From: Lithocarpus polystachyus | Taxonomy: Eukaryota > Streptophyta > Magnoliopsida > Fagales > Fagaceae | Assembly: GCA_033629205.1 (NCBI GenBank) | Contig: JAWTZU010000015.1 | Coordinates: forward strand, 282,772 to 346,771 | DNA length: 64,000 nucleotides | Direction: 5' to 3' | Part shown: positions 36,250 through 50,268 of the stretch, one piece after another | Numbering within the stretch: the stretch's first letter is position 1 | Layout: the number at the start of each line of letters is the position of its first letter | Program-made: the position numbers and the translations under genes | Notes under the pieces: model-generated | The model's input: only the letters and a program-made list of their open reading frames with translations | Told to the model about the DNA's origin: nothing | Databases searched by the model: none

Positions 36250-38200
36250 GAAACTCAAAAAATGACCAAAATACCCTCGAAACAATTAAAATTACCAAAA
36301 TAATCCCTGAAACCTAAAAATGACCAAAATACTCTCGAAACCAAAAAAATTACCAGAATATCTCCGAAACCCAAGAAATGACCAAAACACCCCCGAAACC
36401 CGAAAAATGACCAAAATACCCTCAAAACATAAAAATTACCAAAATAACCACCGAAATCAAAAAATTACCAAAATACTCTCGAAACCAAAAAAATTACCAG
36501 AATACCTCCGAAACCCAAGAAATGACCAAAATACCCCTAAAACCCAAAAAATGACCAAAATACCCTCGAAACATAAAAATTGCCAAAATAATGCCCGAAA
36601 CCTAAAAGTAACCAAAATACTCCCGAAACAAAAAAAATTACCAGAATACCTCCGAAAACCAAGAAATGACCAAAATACCCCCGAAACCCAAAAAATGACA
36701 AAAACACCCTCGAAACATAAAAATTACAAAAATAATCCCCGAAACCTAAAAGTAACCAAAATACTCTCGAAACCGAAAAATTTATCAGAATATCTCCGAA
36801 ACCCAAGAAATGACCAAAATACCCCTAAAACCCAAAAAATGACCAAAATACCCTCGAAACATAAAAATTACCAAAATAACCACCGAAATCAAAAAATTAC
36901 CAAAATACTCTCGAAACCCAAAAAATTACCAGAATACCTCCGAAACCCAAGAAATGACCAAAATACCCCTAAAACCCAAAAAATGACCAAAATACCCTCG
37001 AAACATAAAAATTACCAAAATAATGCCCGAAACCTAAAGGTAACCAAAATACTCCCGAAACAAAAAAAATTACCAGAATACCTCCGAAAACCAAGAAATG
37101 ACCAAAATACCCCCGAAACCCAAAAAATGACAAAAACACCCTCGAAACATAAAAATTACAAAAATAATCCCCGAAACCTAAAAGTAACCAAAATACTCTC
37201 GAAACCGAAAAATTTATCAGAATATCTCCGGAACCCAAGAAATGACCAAAATACCCCTAAAACCCAAAAAATGACCAAAATACCCTCGAAACATAAAAAT
37301 TACCAAAATAATGCCCGAAACCTAAAAGTAACCAAAATACTCCCGAAACAAAAAAAATTACCAGAATACCCCCGAAACCCAAAAAATGACCAAAATACCC
37401 TCGAAACAATTAAAATTACCAAAATAATCCCTGAAACCTAAAAATGACCAAAATACTCTCGAAACCAAAAAAATTACCAGAATATCTCCGAAACCCAAGA
37501 AATGACCAAAACACCCCCGAAACCAGAAAAATGACCAAAATACCCTCAAAACATAAAAATTACCAAAATAACCACCGAAATCAAAAAATTACCAAAATAC
37601 TCTCGAAACCCAAAAAATTACCAGAATACCTCCGAAACCCAAGAAATGACCAAAATACCCCTAAAACCCAAAAAATGACCAAAATACCCTCGAAACATAA
37701 AAATTACCAAAATAATGCCCGAAACCTAAAGGTAACCAAAATACTCCCGAAACAAAAAAAATTACCAGAATACCTCCGAAAACCAAGAAATGACCAAAAT
37801 ACCCCCGAAACCCAAAAAATGACAAAAATACCCTCGAAACATAAAAATTACCAAAATAATCCCCGAAACCTAAAAGTAACCAAAATACTCTCGAAACCGA
37901 AAAATTTACCAGAATACCTCCGAAACCCAAGAAATGACCAAAATACCCCTAAAACCCAAAAAATGACCAAAATACCCTCGAAACATAAAAATTACCAAAA
38001 TAATGCCCGAAACCTAAAAGTAACCAAAATACTCCTGAAACAAAAAAAATTACCAGAATACTCCCGAAACCCAAAAAATGACCAAAATACTCTCGAAACA
38101 TAAAAATTACCAAAATAATCCCCGAAACCTAAAAGTAACCAAAATACTCTCGAAACCAAAAAATTTACCAGAATACCTCCGAAACCCAAGAAATGACCAA
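36250..38200 (+). repeat. Satellite dialect II, right part with a 432-bp duplication
   Basis: Dialect II modules continue. A block near 36.45-36.84 kb is repeated at 36.88-37.27 kb, offset by 432 bp (three pentamers), sharing TGACAAAAACACCC and TTTATCAGAATATC. A third, partial copy is at 37.57-37.95 kb. Confidence 0.85.
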
Positions 38201-41200
38201 AATACCCCAGAAACTCAAAAAATGACCAAAATACCCTCGAAACAATTAAAATTACCAAAATAATACTTGAAACCTAAAAATGACCAAAATACTCTCGAAA
38301 CCAAAAAAATTACCAGAATATCTCCGAAACCCAAGAAATGACCAAAACACCCCCGAAACCCGAAAAATGTCCAAAATACCCTCGAAACAATTAAAATTAC
38401 CAAAATATTCCCCGAAACCTAAAAATGACCAATATACTCTCGAAACCAAAAAAATTACCAGAATACCTCCGAAATCCAAGAAATGACCAAAACACCCCCG
38501 AAACCCGAAAAATGACCAAAATACCCTCGAAACATAAAAATTACCAAAATAACCCCCGAAACCAAAAAATGACTAAAAAACACTCGAAACCAAAAAAATT
38601 ATCAGAATACCTCCGAAACCCAAGAAATGACCAAAATACTCCTAAAACCAAAAAAATGACCAAAATACCCTCGAAACATAAAAATTACCAAAATAATGCC
38701 CGAAACCTAAAAGTAACCAAAATACTCCCGAAACAAAAAAAATTACCAGAATACCTCCCAAAACCATGAAATGACCAAAATAACCCCGAAACCAAAAAAA
38801 TGACCAAAATGCCCTAGAAACATAAAAATTTCCAAAATAACCCCCGAAACCCAAAAAATGACCAAAATACCCTCGAAACATAAAAATTACCAAAATACCC
38901 CCGAAACCCAAGAAATGACCAAAATACCCCCGAGACCCAAAAAATGACCAAAATACTCACGAAACCAAAAAAATTACCAGAATACCTCCGAAATCCATGA
39001 AATGACCAAAACACCCCCGAAACCCGAAAAATGACCAAAATACCCTCAAAACATAAAAATTACTAAAATAACCCCTGAAACCTAAAAATGACCAAAATAC
39101 TCTCGAAACCAAAAAAATTACCAGAATACCTCAAAAACCCATGAAAGGACCAAAATACCCCCGAAACCCAAAAAATGACCAAAATACCCTCGGAGCATAA
39201 AAATTACCAAAATAACCCCCGAAACCAAAAAATAACCAAAATACTCTCGAAACCAATAAAATTACCAAAATACCTTAGAAACGCAAGAAACGAACAAAAT
39301 ACCCCCGAAACCCAAAAAATGACCAAAATTCCCTCGAAACATAAAAATTACCAAAATAACCCCCGAAACCAAAAAATGACCAAAATACTCTTGAAACCAA
39401 AAAAATTACCATAATACCTCCGAAACCCAAGAAATGACCAAAATACCCCTAAAACCCAAAAAATGACCAAAATACCCTCGAAACATAAAAATTACCAAAA
39501 TAATGCCCAAAACCTAAAAGTAACCAAAATACTCCCGAAACAAAAAAAATTACCAGAATACCTCCGAAAACCAAGAAATGACCAAAATACCCCCGAAACC
39601 CAAAAAATGTCCAAAATACCCTCGAAACATAAAAATACCAAAACAATCCCCGAAACCTAAAAGTAACCAAAATACTCTCGAAACCAAAAAATTTACCAGA
39701 ATACCTCCGAAACCCAGGAAATGACCAAAATACCCCCGAAAACCAAAAAATGACCAAAATACCATCGAAACAATTAAAATTACCAAAATAATCCTTGAAA
39801 CCTAAAAATGACCAAAATACTCTCGAAAGCAAAAAAATTACCAGAATATCTCTGAAACCCAAGAAATGACTAAAACACCCCCGAAACCCGAAAAATAACC
39901 AAAATACCCTCGAAACAAATAAAATTACCAAAATATTCCCCGAAACCTAAAAAAGACCAAAATACTCTCGAAACCAAAAAAATTACCAGAATACGTCCGA
40001 AACCCAAGAAATGACCAAAACACCCCCGAAACCCGAAAAATGTCCAAAATACCCTCGAAACAATTAAAATTACCAAAATATTCCCCGAAACCTAAAAATG
40101 ACCAATATACTCTCGAAACCAAAAAAATTACCAGAATACGTCCGAAACCCAAGAAATGACAAAAACACCCCCGAAACCGAAAAAATGACAAAAATACCCT
40201 CGAAACATAAAAATTACCAAAATAATTCCCGAAACCTAAAAATAACCAATATACTCACGAAACCAAAAAAATTACCAGAATACCTCAGAAATCCAAGAAA
40301 TGACCAAAACACCCCCGTAACCCGAAAAATGACCAAAATACCCTCGAAACAAAAAAAATACTAAAATAACCCCCGAAACCTAAAAATGACCAAAATACCC
40401 CCGATACCAAAAAAATTACCAGAATACCTCCAAAACCCAAGAAAGGACCAAAATGCCCCCAAAACCCAAAAAATGACCAAAATACCCTCGAAACATAAAA
40501 ATTACCAAAATACCCCCGAAACCCAAGAAATGACCAAAATACCCCCGAAACCCAAAAAATGACCAAAATACCCTCGAAACGTAAAAATTAAAAAAATAAC
40601 CCCCGAAACCAAAAAATGACCAAAATACTCACGAAACCAAAAAAATTACCAGAATACCTCCGAAATCCAAGAAATGACCAAAACACCCCCGTAACCCGAA
40701 AATTGACCAAAATACCCTCGAAACAAAAAAAATACTAAAATAACCCCCGAAACAATTAAATTACCAAAATACCCCCGAAACCCAAGAAATGACCAACATA
40801 CCCCCGAAACCCAAAAAATGAGAAAAATACCCTCGAAACATAAAAATTAACAAAATAACCCCCGAAACCAAAAAATGACCAAAATACTCACGAAACCAAA
40901 AAAATTACCAGAATACCTCCGAAATCCAAGAAATGACCAAAACACCCCCGAAACCCGAAAAATGACCAAAATACCCCCGAAATATAAAAATTACTAAAAT
41001 AACCCCCGAAACCTAAAAATGACCAAAATACTCTCGAAACCAAAAAAATTACCAGAATACCTCAAAAACCCAAGAAAGGACCAAAATACCCCAGAAACCC
41101 AAAAAATGACCAAAATACCCTCGGAGCATAAAAATTACCAAAATAACCCCCAAAACCTAAAAATAACCAAAATACTCTCGAAACCAATAAAATTACCAAA

Positions 41201-43200
41201 ATACCTCAGAAACTCAAGAAATGAACAAAATACCCCCGAAACCCAAAAAATGACCAAAATACCCTCGAAACATAAAAATTACCAAAATAACCCCCGAAAC
41301 CAAAAAATGACCAAAATACTCTCGAAACCAAAAAAATTACCAGAATACCTCCGAAACCCAAGAAATGACCAAAATACCCCTAAAACCCAAAAAATGACCA
41401 AAATACCCTCGAAACATAAAAATTACCAAAATAATGCCCAAAACCTAAAAGTAACCAAAATACTCCCGAAACAAAAAAAATTACCAGAATACCTCCGAAG
41501 ACCAAGAAATGACAAAAATACCCCCGAAACCCAAAAAATGGCCAAAATACCGTCGAAACATAAAAATTACCAAAATAATCCCCGAAACCTAAAAGTAACC
41601 AAAATACTCTCGAAACCAAAAAATTCACCAGAATACCTCCGAAACCCAAGAAATGACCAAAATACCCCCGAAAACAAAAAAAATGACAAAATACCCTCGA
41701 AACAATTAAAATTACCAAAATAATCCTTGAAACCTAAAAATGACCAAAATACTCTCGAAAGCAAAAAAATTACCAGAATATCTCCGAAACCCAAGAAATG
41801 ACCAAAACATCCCCGAAACCCGAAAAATGACCAAAATACCCTCGAAACAAAAAAAATAACAAAAATATTGCCCGAAACCTAAAAAAGACCAAAATACTCT
41901 CGAAACCAAAAAAATTACCTGAATACGTCCGAAACCCAAGAAATGACCAAAACACCCCCGAAACCGAAAAAATGACCAAAATACCCTCGAAACGTAAAAA
42001 TTACCAAAATAATCCCCGAAACCTAAAAATGACCAAAATACTCTCGAAACCAAAAAAATTACCAGAATACCTCCAAAACCCAAGAAATGTCTAAAATACC
42101 CACGAAACACAAAAAATGACCAAAATACCCACGGAGCATAAAAATTTCCAAAATGACCCCCGAAACCTAAAAATGACCAAAATGCCCTAGAAACATAAAA
42201 ATTTCCAAAATAACCCCCGAAACCCAAAAAAATGACCAAAATACCCTCGAAACATAAAAATTACCAAAATACCCCCGAAACCCAAGAAATGACCAAAATA
42301 CCCCCGAAACCCAAAAAATGAGAAAAATACCCTCGAAATATAAAAATTAACAAAATAACCCCCGAAACAAAAAAATGACCAAAATACTCACGAAACCAAA
42401 AAAATTACCAGAATACCTCCGAAATCCATGAAATGACCAAAACACCCCCGAAACCCGAAAAATGACCAAAATACCCTCGAAACATAAAAATTACTAAAAT
42501 AACCCCTGAAACCTAAAAATGACCAAAATACTCTCGAAACAAAAAAAATTACCAGAATACCTCAAAACCCCATGAAAGGACCAAAATACCCCCGAAACCC
42601 AAAAAATGACCAAAATACCCTCGGAGCATAAAAATTACCAAAATAACCCCCGAAACCAAAAAATAACCAAAATACTCTCGAAACCAATAAAATTACCAAA
42701 ATACCTCAGAAACCCAAGAAATGAAGAAAATACCCCCGAAACCCAAAAAATGACCAAAATACCCTCGAAACATAAAAATTACCAAAATAACCCCCGAAAC
42801 CAAAAAATGACCAAAATACTCTCGAAACCAAAAAAATTACCAGAATACCTCCGAAACCCAAGAAATGACCAAAATACCCCCGAAACCCAAAAAATGACCA
42901 AAATACCCTCGAAACATAAAAATTAACAAAATAACCTCCGAAACCAAAAAATGACCAATTTACTCACGAAACCAAGAAAATTACCAGAATACTTCCGAAA
43001 TCCAAGAAATGACCAAAATACCCCCGAAACCTAAAAAATGACCAAAATACCCTCGAAACAATAAAATTACCAAAATAATCCCCGAAACCTAAAAGTAACC
43101 AAAACACTCACGAAACCAAAAAATTTACCAGAATACCTCCGAAACCCAAGAAATGACCAAAATACCCCCGAAACCCAAAAAATGACCAAAATACCCTAGA
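38201..43200 (+). repeat. Irregular transition zone between dialects II and III
   Basis: Monomers remain in phase and orientation, but many are unique or rare here: ATAATACTTGAAACC (38264), GACTAAAAAACACTCG (38572), GCCCTAGAAACAT (38811), CTCACGAAACC, GTCCGAAACC, CCCCCGTAACCCG (40313) and CCCCCGATACC (40398). No long duplication between parts of the zone was found by eye. Shorter similarities to the 43-64 kb blocks are common. Confidence 0.75.
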
Positions 43201-43595
43201 AACAATTAAAATTACCAAAATAATCCCCGAAACCTAAAAATGACCAAAATACTCTCGAAACCAAAAAAATTACCAGAATACCTCCGAAACCCAAGAAATG
43301 ACCAAAACACCCCCGAAACCCGAAAAATGACCAAAATACCCTCGAAACAATTAAAATAACCAAAATATTCCCCGAAACCTAAAAATGGCCAATATACTCT
43401 CGAAACCAAAAAAATTACCAGAATACGTCTGAAACCGAAGAAATGACCAAAACACCCCCGAAACCGAAAAAATGACCAAAATACCCTCGAAACATAAAAA
43501 TTACCAAAATAATCCCCTAAATCTAAAAATGACCAAAATACTCTCGAAATCAAAAAAATTACCAGAATACCTCCAAAACCCAAGAAATGACTAAA

Positions 43596-46500
43596 ATACC
43601 CCCGAAACCCAAAAAATGACCAAAATACCCACGGAGCATAAAAATTACCAAAATAACCCCCGAAACCTAAAAATGACCAAAAGACCCATGAAACATGAAA
43701 ATTTCCAAAATAACCCCCGATACCCAAAAAATGACCAAAATACCCTCGAAACATAAAAATTACCAAAATACCCCAGAAACCCAAGAAATGACCAAAATAC
43801 CCCCGAAACCCAAAAAATGACCAAAATACCCTTGAAACATAAAAATTAACAAAATAACCCCCGAAACCAAAAAATGACCAAAATACTCACGAAACCAAAA
43901 AAATTACCAGAATACCTCCGAAATCCAAGAAATGACCAAAACACCCCCGAAACCCGAAAAATGACCGAAATACCCTCGAAACATAAAAATTACCAAAATA
44001 ACCCCCGAAACCAAAAAATGACTAAAAAACACTCGAAACCAAAAAAATTACCAGAATACCTCCGAAACCCAAGAAATGACCAAAATACTCCTAAAACCAA
44101 AAAAATGACCAAAATACCCTCGAAACATAAAAATTACCAAAATAATGCCCGAAACCTAAAAGTAACCAAAATTCTCCCGAAACAAAAAAAACTACCAGAA
44201 TTCCTCCCAAAACCATGAAATGACCAAAATACCCCCGAAACCAAAAAAATGACCAAAATACTATCGAAACATAAAAATTACCAAAATAATCCCCGAAATC
44301 TAAAAGTAACCAATGTACTCTCGAAACCAAAAAATTTACCAGAATACCTCCGAAACCCAAGAAATGACCAAAATACCCCCGAAACACAAAAAATGACCAA
44401 AATACCCTCGAAACAATTAAAATTACCAAAATAATCCCCGAAACCTAAATTTGACCAAAATACTCTCGACACCAAAAAAATTACCAGAATACGTCCGAAA
44501 CCCAAGAAATGACCAAAACACCCCCGAAACCGAAAAAATGACCAAAATACCCTCGAAACATAAAAATTACCAAAATAATCCACGAAACCTAAAAATGACC
44601 AAAATACTCTCGAAACCAAAAAAATTACCTGAATACCTCCAAAACCCAAGAAATGTCTAAAATACCCCCGAAACACAAAAAATGACCAAAATACCCACGG
44701 AGCATAAAAATTTCCAAAATGACCCCCGAAAACTAAAAATGACCAAAATGCCCTAGAAACATAAAAATTTCCAAAATAACCCCCGAAACCCAAAAATTAC
44801 CAAAATACCCCCGAAACCGAAGAAATGACCAAAATACCCCCGAAACCCAAAAAATGACCAAAATACCCTCGAAACATAAAAATTACCAAAATACCCCCGA
44901 AACCCAAGAAATGACCAAAATACCCCCGAAACCCAAAAAATGACCAAAATACCCTCGAAACATAAAAATTAACAAAATAACCCCCGAAACCAAAAAATGA
45001 CCAAAATACTCACGAAACCAAAAAAATTACCAAAATACCTCCGAAATCCAAGAAATGACCAAAACACCCCCGAAACCCGAAAAATGACAAAAATACCCTC
45101 GAAACATAAAAATTACTAAAATAACCCCCGAAACCTAAAAATGATCAAAATACTCTCGAAACCAAAAAAATTACCAGAATACCTAAAAAACCCAAGAAAT
45201 GACCAAAATACCCCCGAAACCCATAAAATGACCAAAATACCCTCGGAGCATAAAAATTACCAAAATAACCCCCGAAACCTAAAAATAACCAAAATACTCT
45301 CGAAACCAATAGAATTACCAAAATACCTCAGAAACCCAAGAAATGAACAAAATACCCCCGAAACCCAAAAAATGACCAAAATACCCTCGAAACATAAAAA
45401 TTACCAAAATAACCCCCGAAACCAAAAAATGACCAAAATACTCTCGAAACCAAAAAAATTACCAAAATACCTCTGAAAATCAAGAAATGACCAAAATACC
45501 CATAAAACCAAAAAAATGACCAAAATACCCTCGAAACATGAAAATTACCAAAATAATCCCCGAAACCTAAAAGTAACCAAAATACTCACGAAACCAAAAA
45601 ATTTACTAGAATACCTCCGAAACCCAAGATTTGACCAAAATACCCCCGAAACCCAAAAAATGACCAAAATACCCTCGAAACAATTAAAATTACCATAATA
45701 ATCCCCGAAACCTAAAAATGACCAAAATACTCTCGAAACCAAAAAAATTACAAGAATACCTCCGAAACCCAAGAAATGACCAAAACACCCCCGAAACCCG
45801 AAAAATGACCAAAATACCCTCGAAACAATTAAAATTACCAAAATATTCCCCGAAACCTAAAAATGACCAAAATACTCTCGAAACCAAAAAAATTACCAGA
45901 ATACCTCCAAAACCCAAGAAATGACTAAAATACCCACGAAACCCAAAAAATGACCAAAATACCCTCGGAGCATAAAAATTACGAAAATAACCCCCGAAAC
46001 CTAAAAATAACCAAAATACTCTCGAAACCAATAAAATTACCAAAATACCTCCGTAACTCAAGAAATGAACAAAATACCCCCGAAACCCAAAAAATGACCA
46101 AAACACCCTCGAAACATAAAAATTACCAAAGTAACCCCCGAAACCAAAAAATGACCAAAATACTCTCGAAACCAAAAAAATTACCAGACTACCTCCGAAA
46201 CACAAGAAATGACCAAAATACCCCTAAAACCCAAAAAATGACCAAAATACCCTCGAAACATAAAAATTACCAAAATAATGCCCGAAACCTAAAAGTAACC
46301 AAAATACTCCCGAAACAAAAAAAATTACCAGAATACCTCCGAAAACGTAGAAATGACCAAAATACCACCGAAACCCAAAAAATGACCAAAATACCCTCGA
46401 AACAATTAAAATTACCAAAATATTCCCCGAAACCTAAAAATGACCAAAATACTCTCGAAACCAAAAAAATTACCAGAATACCTCCAAAACCCAAGAAATG

Positions 46501-47226
46501 ACCAAAATACCCCCGATACCCAAAAAATGACCAAAATACCCTCGGAGCATAAAAATTACGAAAATAACCCCCGAAACCTAAAAATAACAAAAATACTCTC
46601 GAAACCAATAAAATTACCAAAATACCTCCGTAACTCAAGAAATGAACAAAATACCCCCGAAACCCAAAAAATGACCAAAACACCCTCGGAACATAAAAAT
46701 TACCAAAGTAACCCCCGAAACCAAAAAATGACCAAAATACTCTCGAAACCAAAAAAATTACCAGACTACCTCCGAAACACAAGAAATGACCAAAATACCC
46801 CTAAAACCCAAAAAATGACCAAAATACCCTCGAAACATAAAAATTACAAAAATAATGCCCGAAACCTAAAAGTAACCAAAATACTCCCGAAACAAAAAAA
46901 TTACCAGAATACCTCTGAAAACGTAGAAATGACCAAAATACCACCGAAACCCAAAAAATGACCAAAATACCCTCGAAACAAAAAAAATTACCAAATAATC
47001 CCCTAAAACTAAAATTGACCAAAATACTCTCGAAACCAAAAAAATTACCAGAATACGTCCGAAACCCAAGAAATGACCAAAACACCCCCGAAACCGAAAA
47101 AATGACCAAAATACCCTCGAAACATAAAAATTACCAAAATAATCCCCGAAACCTAAAAATGACCAAAATACTCTCGAAACCAAAAAAATTACCAGAATAC
47201 CTCCAAAACCCAAGAAATGACTAAAA
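43596..47226 (+). repeat. Dialect III long unit A, copy 0 (about 3.63 kb)
   Basis: It matches 54.86-58.58 kb at an offset of 11264 on its left part and 11351 on its right part. The change is 87 bp, i.e. three monomers inserted in the other copy. Landmarks are CACGGAGCAT (43631/54895), CTATCGAAACAT, CCAATGTACTC, CCGTAACTC and GAAAACGTAGAAATG. Confidence 0.85.
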
Positions 47227-47764
47227 TACCCCCGAAACACAAAAAATGACCAAAATACCCACGGAGCATAAAAATTTCCAAAATGACCCCCGAAACCTAA
47301 AAATGACCAAAATGCCCTAGAAACATAAAAATTTCCAAAATAACCCCCGAAACCCAAAAAATGACCAAAATACCCTCGAAACATAAAAATTACCAAAATA
47401 CCCCCGAAACCCAAGAAATGACCAAAATTCCCCCGAAACCCAAAAAATGACCAAAATACCCTCGAAACATAAAAATTAACAAAATAACCCCCGAAACCAA
47501 AAAATGACCAAAATACTCACAAAACCAAAAAAATTACCAGAATACCTCCGAAATCCAAGAAATGACCAAAACACCCCTGAAACCCGAAAAATGACCAAAA
47601 TACCCTCGAAACATAAAAATTACTAAAATAACCCCCGAAACCTAAAAATGACCAAAATACTCTCGAAACCAAAAAAATTACCAGAATACCTCAAAAACCC
47701 AAGAAAGGACCAAAATACCCCCGAAACCCAAAAAATGACCAAAATACCCTCGGAGCATAAAAAT

Positions 47765-50268
47765 TACCAAAATAACCCCCGAAACCTAAAAATAACCAAA
47801 ATACTCTCGAAACCAATAGAATTACCAAAATACCTCAGAAACCCAAGAAATGAACAAAATACCCCCGAAACCCAAAAAATGACCAAAATACCCTCGAAAC
47901 ATAAAAATTACCAAAATAACCCCCGAAACCAAAAAATGACCAAAATACTCTCGAAACCAAAAAAATTACCAGAATACCTCCGAAACCCAAGAAATGACCA
48001 AAATACCCCTAAAACCCAAAAATGACCAAAATACCCTCGAAACATAAAAATTACCAAAATAATGTCCAAAACCTAAAAGTAACCAAAATACCCCGAAACA
48101 AAAAAAATTACCAGAATACCTCCGAAAACCAAGAAATGACTAAAATACCCTCGAAACATAAAAATTAACAAAATAACCCCCGAAACCAAAAAATGACCAA
48201 AATACTCACAAAACCAAAAAAATTACCAGAATACCTCCGAAATCCAAGAAATGACCAAAACACCCCTGAAACCGAAAAATGACCAAAATACCCTCGAAAC
48301 ATAAAAATTACTAAAATAACCCCCGAAACCTAAAAATGACCAAAATACTCTCGAAACCAAAAAAATTACCAGAGTACCTCAAAAACCCAAGAAAGGACCA
48401 AAATACCCCCGAAACCCAAAAAATGACCAAAATACCCTCGGAGCATAAAAATTACCAAAATAACCCCCGAAACCTAAAAATAACCAAAATACTCTCGAAA
48501 CCAATAGAATTACCAAAATACCTCCGAAAACCTAGAAATGACCAAAATACCCCCGGAACCCAAAAAATGACCAAAATACCCTCGAAACATAAAAATTACC
48601 AAAATAATCCCCGAAACCCAAAAGTAAACAAAATACTCTCGAAACCAAAAAATTTACCAGAATACCTCCGAAACCCAAGAAATGACCAAAATACCCCCGA
48701 AAACCAAAAAATGACCAAAATACCCTCGAAACAATTAAAATTACCAAAAGAATCCCCGAAACCTAAAATTGACCAAAATACTCTCGAAACAAAAAAAATT
48801 ATCAGAATACGTCCGAAACCCAAGAAATGACCAAAACACCCCCGAAACCGAAAAAATGACCAAAATACCCTCGAAACATAAAAATTACCAAAATAATCCC
48901 CGAAACCTAAAAATGACCAAAATACTCTCGAAACCAAAAAAATTACCAGAATACCTCCAAAACCCAAGAAATGACTAAAATACCCTCGAAACACAAAAAA
49001 TGACCAAAATACCCACGGAGCATAAAAATTTCCAAAATGACCCCCGAAACCTAAAAATGACCAAAATGCCCTAGAAACATAAAAATTTCCAAAATAACCC
49101 CCGAAACCCAAAAATTACCAAAATACCCCCGAAACCCAAGAAATGACCAAAATACCCCCGAAACCCAAAAAATGACCAAAATACCCTCGAAACATAAAAA
49201 TTAACAAAATAACCTCCGAAACCAAAAAATGACCAAAATACTCACGAAACCAAAAAAATTACCAGAATACTTCCGAAATCCAAGAAATGACCAAAATACC
49301 CCCGAAACCTAAAAAATGACCAAAATACCCTCGAAACAATAAAATTACCAAAATAATCCCCGAAACCTAAAAGTAACCAAAACACTCACGAAACCAAAAA
49401 ATTTACCAGAATACCTCCGAAACCCAAGAAATGACCAAAATACCCCCGAAACCCAAAAAATGACCAAAATACCCTCGAAACAATTAAAATTACCAAAATA
49501 ATCCCCGAAACCTAAAAATGACCAAAATACTCTCGAAACCAAAAAAATTACCAGAATACCTCCGAAACCCAAGAAATGACCAAAACACCCCCGAAACCCG
49601 AAAAATGACCAAAATACCCTCGAAACAATTAAAATAACCAAAATATTCCCCGAAACCTAAAAATGGCCAATATACTCTCGAAACCAAAAAAATTACCAGA
49701 ATACGTTTGAAACCGAAGAAATGACCAAAACACCCCCGAAACCGAAAAAATGACCAAAATACCCTCGAAACATAAAAATTACCAAAATAATCCCTTAAAT
49801 CTAAAAATGACCAAAATACTCTCGAAACCAAAAAAATTACCAGAATACCTCCAAAACCCAAGAAATGACTAAAATACCCCCGAAACCCAAAAAATGACCA
49901 AAATACCCACGGAGCATAAAAATTACCAAAATAACCCCCGAAACCTAAAAATGACCAAAAGACCCATGAAACATGAAAATTTCCAAAATAACCCCCGATA
50001 CCCAAAAAATGACCAAAATACCCTCGAAACATAAAAATTACCAAAATACCCCAGAAACCCAAGAAATGACCAAAATACCCCCGAAACCCAAAAAATGACC
50101 AAAATACCCTTGAAACATAAAAATTAACAAAATAACCCCCGAAACCAAAAAATGACCAAAATACTCACGAAACCAAAAAAATTACCAGAATACCTCCGAA
50201 ATCCAAGAAATGACCAAAACACCCCCGAAACCCGAAAAATGACCGAAATACCCTCGAAACATAAAAAT
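47765..50268 (+). repeat. Dialect III long unit B, copy 1 (about 2.50 kb)
   Basis: It matches the next unit at an offset of 2504, rising to 2507 after three one-base deletions in this copy (CCCAAAAATGACC near 48019, ATACCCCGAAAC near 48090, GAAACCGAAAAATGACC near 48271). 2507 bp is 87 monomers. Landmarks are CCAATAGAATT, ATAATGTCCAAAACC, CCCCCGGAACCC and CCAAAAGAATCCCC. Confidence 0.9.

Noticed and set aside
15600..38000. Interstitial telomere repeat, from many CCCTAAAACCC motifs
   Set aside because: The motif occurs once per 288-bp unit, not in tandem, and differs from TACCCCCGAAACCC only by CG to TA. It is a monomer variant.
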